From Syngnathus acus (Eukaryota; Chordata; Actinopteri; Syngnathiformes; Syngnathidae), in the NCBI RefSeq assembly GCF_901709675.1, contig NC_051094.1:6723001-6787000 (forward strand): a stretch of DNA of 64,000 nucleotides, in the 5' to 3' direction. The notes under the pieces were generated by a model. That model did not search any database and had not been told where the DNA came from. It worked only from the letters and a program-made list of their open reading frames with translations. Positions 27,575-38,999 of this stretch are shown here, one piece after another (within the stretch, counting starts at the first letter, position 1; each line of letters begins with the position of its first letter). The translations under genes and the position numbers were made by a program.

Positions 27575-27750
27575 GAGCACCCCCCGACGCCGAGACACCT
27601 ATCCCATTGAGCAAGCACGCCAGCGAGCCAATCACAATTCTGTTACCAGCAGCAACAGCTCCTGTTTATCCCTACCTCGGCCTAATCCTGCACTCCTATT
27701 GGCTACCGGCGGGGGCCCGGGAGCGTTGCCCCCCCTCTTCCCCTCTCTGC
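27575..27750. promoter_or_regulatory. GC-richer block with two opposed CCAAT boxes
   Basis: CCAAT at 27,628-27,632 (plus strand) and ATTGG at 27,698-27,702 lie in a locally GC-rich, repeat-free block that stands out from the AT-rich flanks. This could be an orphan promoter or enhancer. No exon is recognised on either side. Confidence 0.2.
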
Positions 27751-30700
27751 CTGCTTTTCCATAGCTACAGATTAAGTAACACCGGCCAAAACAAAAAGGG
27801 CTTATTTTTGTTTTTCATCACATACGTTGAAGACGGGCAAATACGTGGACTTATTCAGATCCAAATGTATTTGCCGTAATGGAGGGGAGAAATGGAGATG
27901 GGTACACAAAGTGAAAGAGGATGGCAGAAGGGAAGAGGAAGGGAGGGTGGGGGCAACTTGTGCGCCTGTTGCCATGCACCCTCAGTGTGTTACTAGGTTA
28001 AGTGTGGTGTGTTGCTAAGAAAAAAAAGCAAGTGCAAGAAAGAGGGGCAATTGCATCAGACCCTCCTTGCAAAGTCCTTGAAAAACATCTCCAGGATTGC
28101 AAATGTCTACCATGAACTTGTGGAATGTAGACATGAAAGGCTGCTGCATGAAAAATAACTGCACGGCAACAAGTTCCACGAGAGGGTCTTTGTTTTACAG
28201 TGAGGCCGCATTAATTAGAAGAATAGAAAATTGCCATTAATTGCATGGAATTTGGGGGAAATTTTGGAATATATACTACTTTCTTTGTATTGTTAATAAT
28301 GCCCTCACCGAATATAAACGATATTGTGTTTGCAGTGTTGTCTTATTTTGCAGTTCCAATCAATGGTGTCATTGCGTACGACATTACAACCAATCGCCCG
28401 ACTTGTCATAAAATGCAAAATATCTGCCGATCAGATCTGCGTAAAGTCTACTGATAATCCTCCAACTCTTGAAATTTTTTGAATGGGCAGGACAAAATCG
28501 GAGCGCCTCCGCCTTCAGACACTCAACAAAGGTGGGATGGCACTGGGTGTGTGAAGGAATCACGCTGTTATGCGTCAGGGGTGTGACTTCTAACGTCCGA
28601 TACTAACCACTCCTGTCGTGTGGCGTTGAGAGTAATTGTCAGTCTGACAAGTCGACTACACCTAACAAGAAGAGCTAATTATAATATTCCAGGATGGTGT
28701 GGACAATATCCTGCTCCGCTGGTTTCTGTGTAAATGTCAAGTTAATCTCGAGCCTTCTGCGGGAACTTCACAGCAGGTCCAAATCCGATTTAAAATGCAA
28801 TTCTTTTGAGTCACGACGCCACAGGTGTCTAAAGAGCAATTTGAGGCCCACAAGATATTGCAAAAAATATTGGTCCACAATGCTATTTTAAAACATATAA
28901 TTCAAGTGACATATATCCAATATGGCTGTGTTTATATTCACAGCACAGGAAAAAAATGCATGTGCAGATGTTCTAATTTTACGTAAATAACATCATCACA
29001 GTGACAAAATGGAAGTAAGCAATAATTTATAAATGGTCCAAATATGAAAAGTTACAAACTTTTTTTGCTGCACTCACAGAGGATGGATATTTGCCAATAT
29101 GGATTTTTATGCAAATTTCTAAGTGGCTTCATTCCAATCAGATTATATGAAATTTCAATTATTTCTCTTTATTATTTCGCTTCCATGATTTATATCCCAA
29201 TTGTGTCAGTTAAAAGAAATAAAATGGAATTTTCAAATTTAGGGTAGAAGCCGCCGTTTGTTTGGCGCTAGCGTTGTTGTTGGAAGAGTAGAGGCACGCT
29301 GAGATAAGATGCATCGCGGCGAGGGTGGACACTCAGTCCGGATCGAGTTTCTGTTGCGCAACACCCGAGCTGTTTCAAAAGGAGGGTGTTTTGGAAAAGA
29401 CACCTGAAAACAAGCTGTGTGTTCAATGTAATCTTTAACTCCATTCACTGAGCTTATCTGCTGCTTATGTGTGTCGAGTTTAGCATTGTTTTCACGCTGT
29501 CGTTTTTTTCAAACAATTGTGATGTTTTTCATCTTTTGATGACACGTGGCTTGGATGGATCGTGACTTATGCGTCCAGTCGCATTAATGAAAATCACGGA
29601 AGCCGTCAAACCGGTAATCGTCCCATGCCTAGTGGCAATTTCCTGTTTTGCTGGGTTCTGCGTGAAAGGAAAATGTGATAAATTTGAGCCGTTACAGATT
29701 TCCTGCTGCCAGTATGTCTGTCTCCCTGTGCAAAAAAAAAAAAGCATTGGTTGTTTGTGTACGAGTAACTGCCGAATGACAACTTGCCCTCGTAACCCTG
29801 ACCTGCGCACAAATGACGCCAAACAGCGAGCAAACACAGCCTTCACACGGCCTCCCAATTTTGCCTTACTTCACTTTTCTGTCCTTTTTTTTACGGTGTG
29901 ACTTGCTCCTTTTTGCTCTCAATCTCTGCTCAGCAACTCAGGTCACTTGACCTCTGTCGGGGTTTCGAGTAAGCAGAGAAGTGCAGTGTGGAAGTCACAT
30001 GTTTACTCAGAAGTTCCCTCCTCCTCTTCCTCCTCACTTGACTCACTCTCGAAGAAAACTGCTTTGATACATTTTGATTGGCTTACAAAAGCACTACAAG
30101 TCTTCAACAGGATTTACGCTGTACAATTCCAATTGAATGCCTATTATTAGCCATTTTCTCTTCCGCTTTAGTTTGAAATAGTTATGTGAAGAAGAAAAGA
30201 AAGAAAAGGGGTTGGGGTAAAATACATAATGATCGGACGGGCAGACTAGTTCAATCCCTGCTGATCAATCTGTACCACTGTATGTCGTTCAATATAATAT
30301 TCAATGTTGGTGTTTTTTTAACCATACTATCTGAGGGAAATATATCTTCCAGTGACCCATTCATGAAGGTTTGGTTCCCTGTGTGTGACATTAGAATTAA
30401 ATTGGTTGTGCTGAATTCATTTGAAACCTTTTTGGGTATGTCTCATTGCAACCCCCAAAAAAAATCTTATTATTTACAAACATTGTAGACAATTCTGCAA
30501 CTGTAATAATAAGTATATCATGTTAAATGAATACCAGTGAAAAGTACGCCATTTTGGTGTTTTAAAGGCTAGATTTTTATTATGCAACTCTTGTACTGGC
30601 CCTCGTGCATGTTCTTGAATTAATCTCTTGGGGTAAGAATGAATGCTACTATTCCAGCACGCACTTTGCAAGGCTGCAAATAACATGATTGCATTTGGAA

Positions 30701-32074
30701 TTTATTGCAACCATGCAAAGTGTCTTGACATTTATTCCAAACACTTTCTGCCTGTCCTTGAATTAAATCAAGTCACAATAACTGTCTGCATGCCAGGCCA
30801 GCAAAGTGCTTTTTCTTTCTGCATGTATGCACAGTGAAGAGCTCGCGTTAGTCTACGCCTCCTCCTCGAAACGTCTACCTTGTGTCCCGGGGATTCCTAG
30901 CGTGGCTCAGAGTCCATGTGCCTTTGGAAGGATAAACTCAGCTATGCCAGTAATGTGTCAGCCCCGCAGAGGTTGCAGGCAACTCCCCATATTTGGCAAA
31001 TCACTTAGCGTCGCTCCACCTCAGCCAGTCTGGTTTCTGTGCACTAAACACAAAAATATGACAAGAATGTCAGCCCAGGCCGGAATTGATGCACGGGAAA
31101 GAAGGTGCATTCATTAAATAGTTTGCAGTCAATGACTGGAAAAACATTCAAACGGCTTTCTACTGGTCTCATTGCCTCATGTCACTCCTCATGTTGCATG
31201 CAATTTGATTTGCACAAAAGTGCGACGTGTTTACACACCTCAGTAGGATTCGTGGCTCGTTTCCTGTAGTGTTCCTCCGTTTCACGCTAAACACGGAGGG
31301 GAGGGGCGGAAATTAGAAGCGTTCAACTCGACCCACGTGATATTTTGTATGCAGTGTCAGCGAGGGAAAAACACACACACGCAGGAACACACTGATGGAA
31401 CACGTTTCCATTTCCAGCGAACTATTGCACAAAGTCGTCACACGTTACAGCGTTTGAATCCATCCAGATGCCAGTGAACAAACAAATCTGATGCAATTCC
31501 AAGACATAGTCTTTTCCATATGAGATAAAGCCAAACACCTTCCTCATATGTCTAGTCTGACAAGATTTTGTAAACAGTCAGATAAGGCGCAAAAAAAATA
31601 ATTATTTCATCAATTAATTGATTCATATTTAATTAATTAATTAAACGAGTGTTGTCACGTAGAAGTTTTCTGTTAAGTCAACATTGTACATTGCTCTACA
31701 AAACCATAACATAACCAAGGTTTGCAAGCTTAGTGCTACTATATAGTGTCAAACGCCCCAGACAGGCTACGGGAAATGTTATGATGATTATTAACCTTCA
31801 AGCCACTAATGTTTTAATGCACATGGAGCAGCAAAACATCCAAAAAATAGAATACAGCAATACTGGCAGACCTACAAATGCTCTCTCTGCAATGTAGGAA
31901 TAATGAATATTACCGCAGTTTAGTTGGGTACCTTCTCTGCCTCTTGTTTTTCTTGCTTGTCTTCTCTATTTTGTTATGCTGTATTTCTTCCCGTTATGTC
32001 AGCTCTGAGAAGTGGAACATTGGTGCTGAGGCACAACTCCTCAAGGCAACATTATTCTACCCAGAAACTCACTG

Positions 32075-32350
32075 CACATGATTACATTACAATTGGAAAG
32101 TTCTGGGTTTGAATCTCAGCTCGGGGCTTCCCTGTGTGAAGTTCCTCTGTTTCCCTGTGCTTGCATGCTTTTTTATTGGGTTTTCCAGACCCCTTACACA
32201 TTTTAAAAATAGGTTCACTGAATACTCCAAATAAGCCTTTTGTGTGAATGTGAGCGTGAGAAGTTGTTTGTCCCTTTGTGCCCTGTGATTGGCTGGTACC
32301 CAGGTCAGGTTGCACTCTTGCTCTTGCTCAAAGTCAGTGTCTTCTTTTTT
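32075..32350 (+). repeat. Dispersed fish repeat copy (SINE-like)
   Basis: The words ctgggtttgaatctcagctc, then tgtgtgaagtt, and much later gccctgtgattggctggtac and caggtcaggttgcac follow the order of a widespread teleost repeat. Its consensus has a tRNA-like B-box, a gtgtggagtt block and a 'tgccctgcgattggctggc' body. The copy is diverged and internally shortened. Confidence 0.55.
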
Positions 32351-32475
32351 AGACTGACGTAATGGCATTTTTCATTGTTAATAATTCCATTACATAATGG
32401 AAACATGTGTGTGTGTCAGTTCCACTCAACCTGTTTTACTGCTGTATTTTTGGTAGAATAACAAAATTTCATTTC

Positions 32476-32514
32476 AAGTCAAATTTATTTATATAGCCCT
32501 TAATCACTTAATAG
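32476..32514 (-). repeat. LINE/SINE 3' tail fragment
   Basis: The word gtcaaatttatttatatagc, read in reverse, is the usual 3' tail (gctatataaataaatttgac) of abundant fish LINE/SINE families. Only the tail is recognisable. Confidence 0.4.
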
Positions 32515-32679
32515 CCTCAAAGGGTTTTGATTTATTTGGTTGACAATTACTTTATCTATCTACAAAGTGCATCTCATTGTGGGAGCAGTGTGTATCATGC
32601 CCTCATCTGCAATGACCTGCTGTGTGTATGTCACATTACACCCCTCCAGGGTACACCATGGATCTCGGAGTGTAGGTCA

Positions 32680-32728
32680 GGTGTGTGTGTGCGAGTCCAT
32701 GTGAGCGCGCGCGCGTGTGTGAGTTTGT
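32680..32728 (+). repeat. GT/GC dinucleotide-rich tract
   Basis: Alternating purine-pyrimidine sequence: gtgtgtgtgtg followed by gcgcgcgcgtgtgtg, potentially Z-DNA forming. It is a simple repeat. Confidence 0.75.
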
Positions 32729-33804
32729 GTTTAACCAGGTCACCCTCCCCTCACAGCTGTTTTGCCGTGATTGTCGGTTGGGCAAAAACACAAGCACGAT
32801 CACGGCCTTTGAATTCAGGTGAACGTCATGTGACCTCACCACACGCAGCGTGGTGCGGTCATAACAGGTGTCGTGGTTGCCTATAACAATTGGAAAAAAA
32901 AAAAGAATGCGTCATGCTGAGAAATGTGTTTGTTTGAGGTTTTCATCAGAAAGATGACTTTTTACTTTTACTCTCTACGAGAGATATCGGTTCTTTCTAG
33001 GCCTTGCTCTGGTAAAATAAGCGTGTTATAATTTTCAGCCTCAGCGGATGATTCTATGATTTGACGTACAATAAAGTTTGACTCTAATATCATAACACAA
33101 CAAAATTTAGAGAATGTCTCTCAATATATATGAGGATTTTTCTTCTTCTAAAATTAATATAAGTGAGTGGTACAGTATGCCAATCATGTGTATCCCACCC
33201 GTGATCCTAATGAGGACAAGAAGTAGTAAGCAAAGCAGATTGATGGATGTATTATGAAGATAAATAAAGAAACAACTGTAAGTGAATCCACCATGACACT
33301 TTTTACACATGCATCCATGAAGACATTTTAAAGCTGCCCCTGAGGGGTGAGCCCACTCCAAAGGATAATTCTCCAATGACTGACACATACTTAAACACGA
33401 GATACCCAGCACCTTTCCTCAATCACTCCACGAGGTTGCCAGTTGAGCTCATGGTACCATCGCGGCCATGTGAGTGCAGGCTGGGTTAGAGCGGGGTCGG
33501 GTGATTTGGGTTGAGGGGCGTGGGTCCAGTAGGCGGTTCTGCCTGTCCTTGTAATCTCATCTCCCTTGCGGGTACTGTAAGTGATCTGCAAAAGTGGGAA
33601 TGGGTTGCGGGGACCGCAGGAGAGCAAGGAGTCGGGGAAGGGCCGCGTATCGCCATAGCAACACGCCACATAAGTGCGCCGCATTTACAGTCCAACCCCG
33701 ACGTCTGGGAATCGGAGGCTTTCCCAATACAGAAGCAGCATAAAATAGCATACATTAGGCGGTTGGTGGTAGGACGCTGCAGTGAATTGACAAAAACACA
33801 TCTG

Positions 33805-33844
<40 letters not shown>

Positions 33845-33891
33845 CGTCTGTCTGTCGATCGAGCGATTGGTCTGTCAGTCAATCAATCAAT

Positions 33892-33961
<70 letters not shown>

Positions 33962-33990
33962 GTCTATCTGTCTATCTGTCTATTTGTCTA
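33805..33990 (+). repeat. Compound tetranucleotide microsatellite TCTG / TATC
   Basis: A TCTG array (33,805-33,857) is followed by a short unique stretch with cgatcgagcgat. A long TATC array (33,891-33,960) then decays into alternating TGTC/TATC units. The long open frame across it encodes only repeated CLSV and YLSI peptides and is an artefact. Confidence 0.95.
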
Positions 33991-35072
33991 TCTAGAAGCC
34001 CCTAATCATCTACCATGTGGCTTCACTCAATTTACCAGATGACTCACAGCCTCAGAATAGATCATTTGATAGGATTTTCTATTTTTAGCTCAGTGTTGAA
34101 GTCCAATTGGCCTGGTGTGTATTGGGTTTTTTTTTTTTTGGTTAATGTGCTTGTGCTACTTTTTACTTCTGAGAGCGTCATTTGTTGCGTGTGCTGTATT
34201 CATCGGGGCAAGATGAATGTGCGTTTTGTTGACTTGAAGTTCGTGGAAAAAGAGAGCAGGCACTCTGCTGCCTGATGTTTACCATCTTTCTGGTCCCACT
34301 TGAGAGAAAACGAGGAGTCACAGGACACGTGTCTGCCGCCTCGCTCACGCAGACGTCTGAGCTCGTCTCGCTGCAGGCTTTGGGACGCAAGCCATCAGAG
34401 AAGAAAAGATGTTGTTGGATTTATCCAACCAGCAGCGCCTGTTTTTCTTCTCTGCCCAGCTAGCCAAAGGAACAAAGCTGGAGAAAAACAGGCATGGTGT
34501 TTGCTCGTGTTGCATCATGCTTGAGTTGTTCTGACACATGGCAAACCTCGCATGGCGCAAAGTTGATGTATCAGTACAACTACCAGCCCAGCTCACTCAT
34601 AAATGTCCTTCCTTAATATTCCCGATTCAATGTCTGTTGTATCTTGTCAAAGCCAAAAGGTAAGCAGAGCTGCACTGAGTTTTGTTAGATTTCTGGAGTT
34701 TCTTCTTACCAATTAAAAACAGTGTCGCTCCTATGACTCTCACAAGAGTCAATTCAAAAGTCCTTACATGTCAGTGAATTGCGACGTTTTGTCAGCATTT
34801 ACAGGAATTTGCATGAGTATTCCTAAAAACCTGCTGAACCACACAAAATGCCCACGGAAAGCCCCTTTCTGCACGGCTACACACTTTTTCGCATCCCCTC
34901 TCTGAGGAAAGTTTCTTTGTTCTTGGAATGACCTCATTCTGAGTAAGGAGAAAGTGCTCGCTTGCTAGTTGTGGCTTGCATGCATGTACAGGTGTGGATG
35001 TGTGTGGCTGAGCATATGGCCGAGTGTTTTTTTTCTTTAAAGTGGCTGCTCTTTACTGTCAGCCTCAACCGC

Positions 35073-35107
35073 AACACACACACGCGCGCACACACACACA
35101 CGCGCAC
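35073..35107 (+). repeat. CA/CG dinucleotide repeat
   Basis: acacacacgcgcgcacacacacacacgcgc-type alternating tract; a simple microsatellite. Confidence 0.85.
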
Positions 35108-35384
35108 ACTTCCCTCACCTGATCATCTCATCTGACCCATATTCCACGATTAAACTTTGCTCTATATTAATTTATGCGCAAGTGGGTGATTGCAGGAGAC
35201 TGTGCGAGAGTTAGAAAAAGTATTCTCAAATAAAAATGTATTTGCAATGTATTTGTATATACTGCAATGCCTCAAGCGTTTGAATTTTGTTTTTTTACCA
35301 CCATTTTTTACCATCATTCTGCTGCAGATGTCTCCTTGCTTTTATACTGTTTTTTATATTTAATTGCGTATGCTGTTATCTCTG

Positions 35385-35452
35385 TACGGCGACCTTGAGT
35401 GCCTTGAAAGGCGCCTTACAAATAAAATTTATTATTATTATTATTATTATTC
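35385..35452 (+). repeat. LINE/SINE 3' tail with ATT microsatellite
   Basis: The words ccttgagtgccttgaaaggc and caaataaaatt followed by an (ATT)n run are typical of the 3' ends of common fish LINE/SINE elements, which terminate in a short microsatellite. The body upstream is not recognisable. Confidence 0.5.
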
Positions 35453-36479
35453 ACTGTCTGGATTGGTCGATAATCTCTAAAAAAAAAAAAAAAAAGACAC
35501 CCACACAGGTGGATTGACCAATAATATAGATTTGCGGATAAAAAATATGCAATTACCCTACTTTGGATATAGGATGTTTTGGACGGTCACCAGTGATTTG
35601 AAGGCCTTCTGCAAATGCAAACAAGCTTAAAAGACAGTCCAGATAGTCGTTTTCCTCTTGGGTGCACAAGATCTCAACTAAACACACAAAGAGGCTTCTA
35701 GTGGCTCGTCCGAGTGTGCATTTAAATGACAACTACATACTAAAAGTGCACTTTAACCAAAAGCAGCTGCAGAGCATTATTGGTTGAAGAACTGTCTTTA
35801 AGGCCAAGTCAAGTCTATTATATTTACAACGCGACAAGTTATCTTGAGGCACCTGAAACATTGAGTCGTTCAAAAGCCACACTATTGATTGCATTTTATG
35901 CATAAGATAATCAAGTGAGCCGTGAGTGAGCAAGCCGCTCGTGACAAAGGCGAGACGGAGTAGAAGGGGAAAGGGCAGAACAAAGGGCTCAACAACAACA
36001 AGAGAAGTAGTCCCGCGATGACAGACAGCAACAATCTCCGATACTGGTCAAGCTTGGTGTTTCCAGTCTCCCAAACGCCATTGTCACATAGACAAACAAG
36101 AAAAAAAACGTTTTGGTTGTATTTGCTTTTGCAGTCGATTGCAAACATTGTGCAGAAAGCTACCGGGGTCGAGGTTGGGCTCCAGCATGACTTGCAACTT
36201 TTCCCCTCTGCAAACTGCCAAGTCAGCACTAAAAGCACATTGGGCTTGTTGTAACTCATGATCCATCACGCTGCTACAATCACATTTTTCCATTTTTAAG
36301 TGGCAAAAGAGGAAGAATGCCACGCCAACTTTCTGATTCTTCAGACTCAGGCAACCACCATCCAAAACTGTCACTTGATAAGTGAGAAGGAAATACAGAG
36401 CTGTGTGCAAAACATTTTTTATCTTGGTTGCTAGCAATCTTCTACATAATAACTGTGTGGCCATCTTGTAAATACCCTC

Positions 36480-37135
36480 ATGCTGTATTTCTTCAAATAT
36501 GCCTTACCTGTTGCTACCAGTGACGTTTTGCATGCTCTTTGCATGACTACACTTTGCCGTATGCTTTCTCGACTCGAATACACGCCCCGCCTCAATTAAT
36601 CCTTTCACAGAACTAGTAATGACCAACTTCCTGAAAGGTTTTGCATCGTCTGACTGGAATACACTCCAATGTACTTCAACAGGTTTACTCTGCTCTAATA
36701 GACGCCACGCATCAAGTTTTTTCCCACCACGCTTCCATTACGGCTTGGTATTTTAGCGGAACTAATTATATCACAGCATTTGTTGATTGTCAACTTTTGC
36801 AACCTGTTTTGTAATACACTGTCAGTTGAATAAGTATTAGCTCTAGCATATGCCACACCTCAATTTGCATAATTGCTTTTTAGAAAACCAACCATCAGCA
36901 TATCAATGAGGAGTCTTGCCCTAATAGAGGTATCCTTAATTAAGCTTTTTGCAGTACTACTAATGAGTGACTTGGTGTTGGCTTCCTGGGAGGTTTTGCA
37001 TAGTGTCTGCATGACTCTAGAATACACTTTGGTGTGGATTGCAGTTTCTTTGCTCAAATAGACATCACACCTTAGTTAGTCATGTTGCATGACTAAGAAT
37101 GACCAACATGCTTTTGCCTGCTGGCTTTTGAATAG
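36480..37135 (+). repeat. Decayed tandem repeat, about five units
   Basis: A word of the form ctctaatagacgccacnccTcaatt recurs in diverged form, starting near 36,573, 36,693, 36,841, 36,919 and 37,053. A second shared word, ggttttgcat, occurs at 36,637 and 36,992, each followed by gaatacac. A third, ctaNtaatgac, recurs near 36,613, 36,959 and 37,096. The order of words is preserved, which indicates an old tandem array with units of roughly 80-150 bases. It ends just beyond the inferred 3' end of the gadd45g-type gene. No coding role is seen. Confidence 0.5.
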
Positions 37136-37213
37136 CCGTTGTTGTTACCTTTTGTTAAGACGCCCAAAGCAAAAGGCTAAAGAATTCTTCAAGCAGTCAT
37201 TTGGTTTCAAGTA

Positions 37214-37219
37214 TTTATT
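37214..37219 (-). terminator. Polyadenylation signal of the gadd45g-type gene
   Basis: TTTATT on the plus strand is AATAAA on the minus strand. It lies about 660 bases after the gadd45 stop codon, giving a plausible 3' UTR of 37,200-37,880. Confidence 0.5.
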
Positions 37220-37880
37220 CACAGATCATGAACAAAATGTGTGCAAATTCAAATGAACGTTGCATTGCTTTGCTTGCACAATTTCCAAGAAAGTAATAAC
37301 TCATCAAAGTTGAGAAATGTTATTAAAGTGCAGCACAAATCAAGTCTTTTGCTATTAATGTTTGCACTTGAAGAAAAAGTCCAGTCTTTCTTTCTTTTTT
37401 CAGCCACTCTCTTCTCGGATCAGCATCACTCCCATCTGATGAGCTCCGCTCCGGCCTCCGCGCATTCTCACATCCACCTCTGCACAGTCTGATGCAGTCG
37501 TGCCCACGCGCCGCCGACGTCTTCTCACTAATCATCGAGTGGGCCGTCATCGCTCTGGCAACGCCTCCCCCGAGTGTCCGTCGTGGTGTCCTCACGGCAC
37601 ACCGCCGAGCCACCCCCCCCTTCACTGGCTCTCCCCTCAGGGTATAATCCACAACGTCCTGACCCACAATGAACTGACTGCTTTCCCCTGCACGTGGTAG
37701 CAGAGATCGGGCACGAGGGGAAGGAATGTCATGGTGAGTTTCCATCCCGGCCACGCAGCCCACTAATCCAGACAAACGGGAGGCAGAAAGGCTCTAACAC
37801 CCTCGAGTGAAGCCTTGACTTTCTTTTTTTTTATCATCATCGTCGATGCATCTTCAAGGGATTGGGGGAGAATGGCTGAC

Positions 37881-38764
37881 TCAGCGTTCAGGGAAGGTGA
37901 TGGTGGGAACCCAGTCACACATGCTGCGGCTCTGCTCGCAGAAGAGACTCAGTTTATCCAGAGCGGGATCTTTCCATGGATTGGCACTGGGGCTCTGGAA
38001 TGGGGAAATAAAGGGGGAAAATGTAAATAAATGCATTAAAATAGCAAGAGGCTATGACTTAAGACAGTGGAAGCATCTTATGAAACTAATTACTGCAGCA
38101 TTAACATGTTGGACTGTGAGTCACAGCTGAGTGAGTGACGTCAGCTGCCTACCGGTGAGCTCTCATTGTAATTTCTACCGTCAACTAAATTTAGAGTGAG
38201 TCAAGAGCCAAGCCCTTACCGTGACTAGGATGCAGTGGGCGTCCTTGGGCTCGCCGCCCTCGTATGCGCCCACCAGATCGGCGAGGCGCTCGATATCGGT
38301 GACGCGCACCACGTTGATGTCGTTGTCGAAGCAGAACGCTTGGATGAGCGTGAAATGAATCTGCAGGGCGATGTCGCACGCGTGCTCCTCATCGGTGGCA
38401 AGCACGCAGAAAGCGACGCTGTCCGGATCGCTGTTGGAGGAAAGGGGAGGACAGTTAGAACTTGCATGGCAACTTATGGGCAAAAATTAAAATCCATGCG
38501 TAAAAATGGCTGAAATACTCACACATTCATAACTTTCGCCGACTCGTACACGCCGACTGTAAGGTAGTCTTGCTTCTTAGCGGCGAGCAGCAGCTCTTCC
38601 AATGCTGTGCCTGCACTTTGCACCCTATGCCACGAGAAATAAAACACATTAGACGACTGCGCGCATCCACAAAATAACACCAAGTGCACTCAGTGTGCGT
38701 CCAAGACTTACCTTTCGTTTTGGTCCATCGTGCTTTCCTGTCCTCGAATCTCCTCAAGAGTCAT
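37881..38764 (-). CDS. gadd45g: Growth arrest and DNA-damage-inducible protein GADD45 gamma type
   Basis: GADD45 proteins are small acidic, nuclear and cytoplasmic stress sensors. They bind MTK1/MEKK4, PCNA, p21 and CDK1 and link stress to p38/JNK signalling and cell-cycle arrest. Four coding exons are read on the minus strand: 38,764-38,712, 38,624-38,523, 38,430-38,220 and 37,994-37,881, all with GT-AG junctions and continuous phase. The product is 159 residues, the length of mammalian GADD45G. It starts [10 protein letters not shown], has VGVYESAK, then [15 protein letters not shown] and the acidic loop DNDINVVRV, and ends [16 protein letters not shown] and HFTLIQAFC favour gamma over alpha or beta. 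The a/b teleost copy is not determined. A TATA box lies about 125 bases upstream. The only conventional open frames here are shadows, because the exons are short. Confidence 0.93.
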
Positions 38765-38886
38765 AGTTATAATCCACGCGTGATCGTGAGGCAAAAAAAA
38801 AGGCAAGTGGAGCGCGTGTATTCCAGTATGGCGTTTGCTGTTCTGTTCTCTGGCTTTATTCTGAGCTCAGATCCAGCAGGGGGAGA

Positions 38887-38893
38887 TTTTATA
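38887..38893 (-). promoter_or_regulatory. TATA box of the gadd45g-type gene
   Basis: TATAAAA on the minus strand, about 125 bases upstream of the start codon, which predicts a transcription start near 38,860. A GC-box-like ggggcgg lies at about 38,919-38,926 and a reverse CCAAT box (attgg) at 38,952-38,956. This is the compact promoter layout usual for stress-inducible GADD45 genes. Confidence 0.75.
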
Positions 38894-38999
38894 GCGAACT
38901 CGGCGTGGTTTCTCGGCAAGGGGCGGCCCTTTCCGCTCACGCTTCGCCCGGATTGGTTCACAGCAAGCCGGTCTGAAGCAAAGCAAAAGTCCCCCCTGC

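Larger units (their letters stand above)
22020..32060. other. Intergenic DNA, no gene recognised
   Basis: About 10 kb without a supportable coding gene. It contains G-runs at 23,452-23,467 and about 27,495-27,520, two short GC-richer blocks with CCAAT boxes (listed separately) and otherwise AT-rich sequence. Open frames here are short and have no recognisable domains. Confidence 0.55.
34000..36470. other. Intergenic DNA, no gene recognised
   Basis: No supportable exon. The region holds an alternating CA/CG tract (35,073-35,107) and a LINE/SINE 3' tail with an ATT repeat (35,385-35,452). Remaining open frames are short and lack features of known proteins. Confidence 0.5.

Noticed and set aside
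27249-27879. Opposed open frames of 128 and 142 codons
   Set aside because: They overlap on both strands across a G/C-run tract, with low-complexity peptides and no domain.
33511-34005. 164-codon open frame
   Set aside because: Its second half is translation of the TCTG/TATC microsatellite, and the first half shows no domain.
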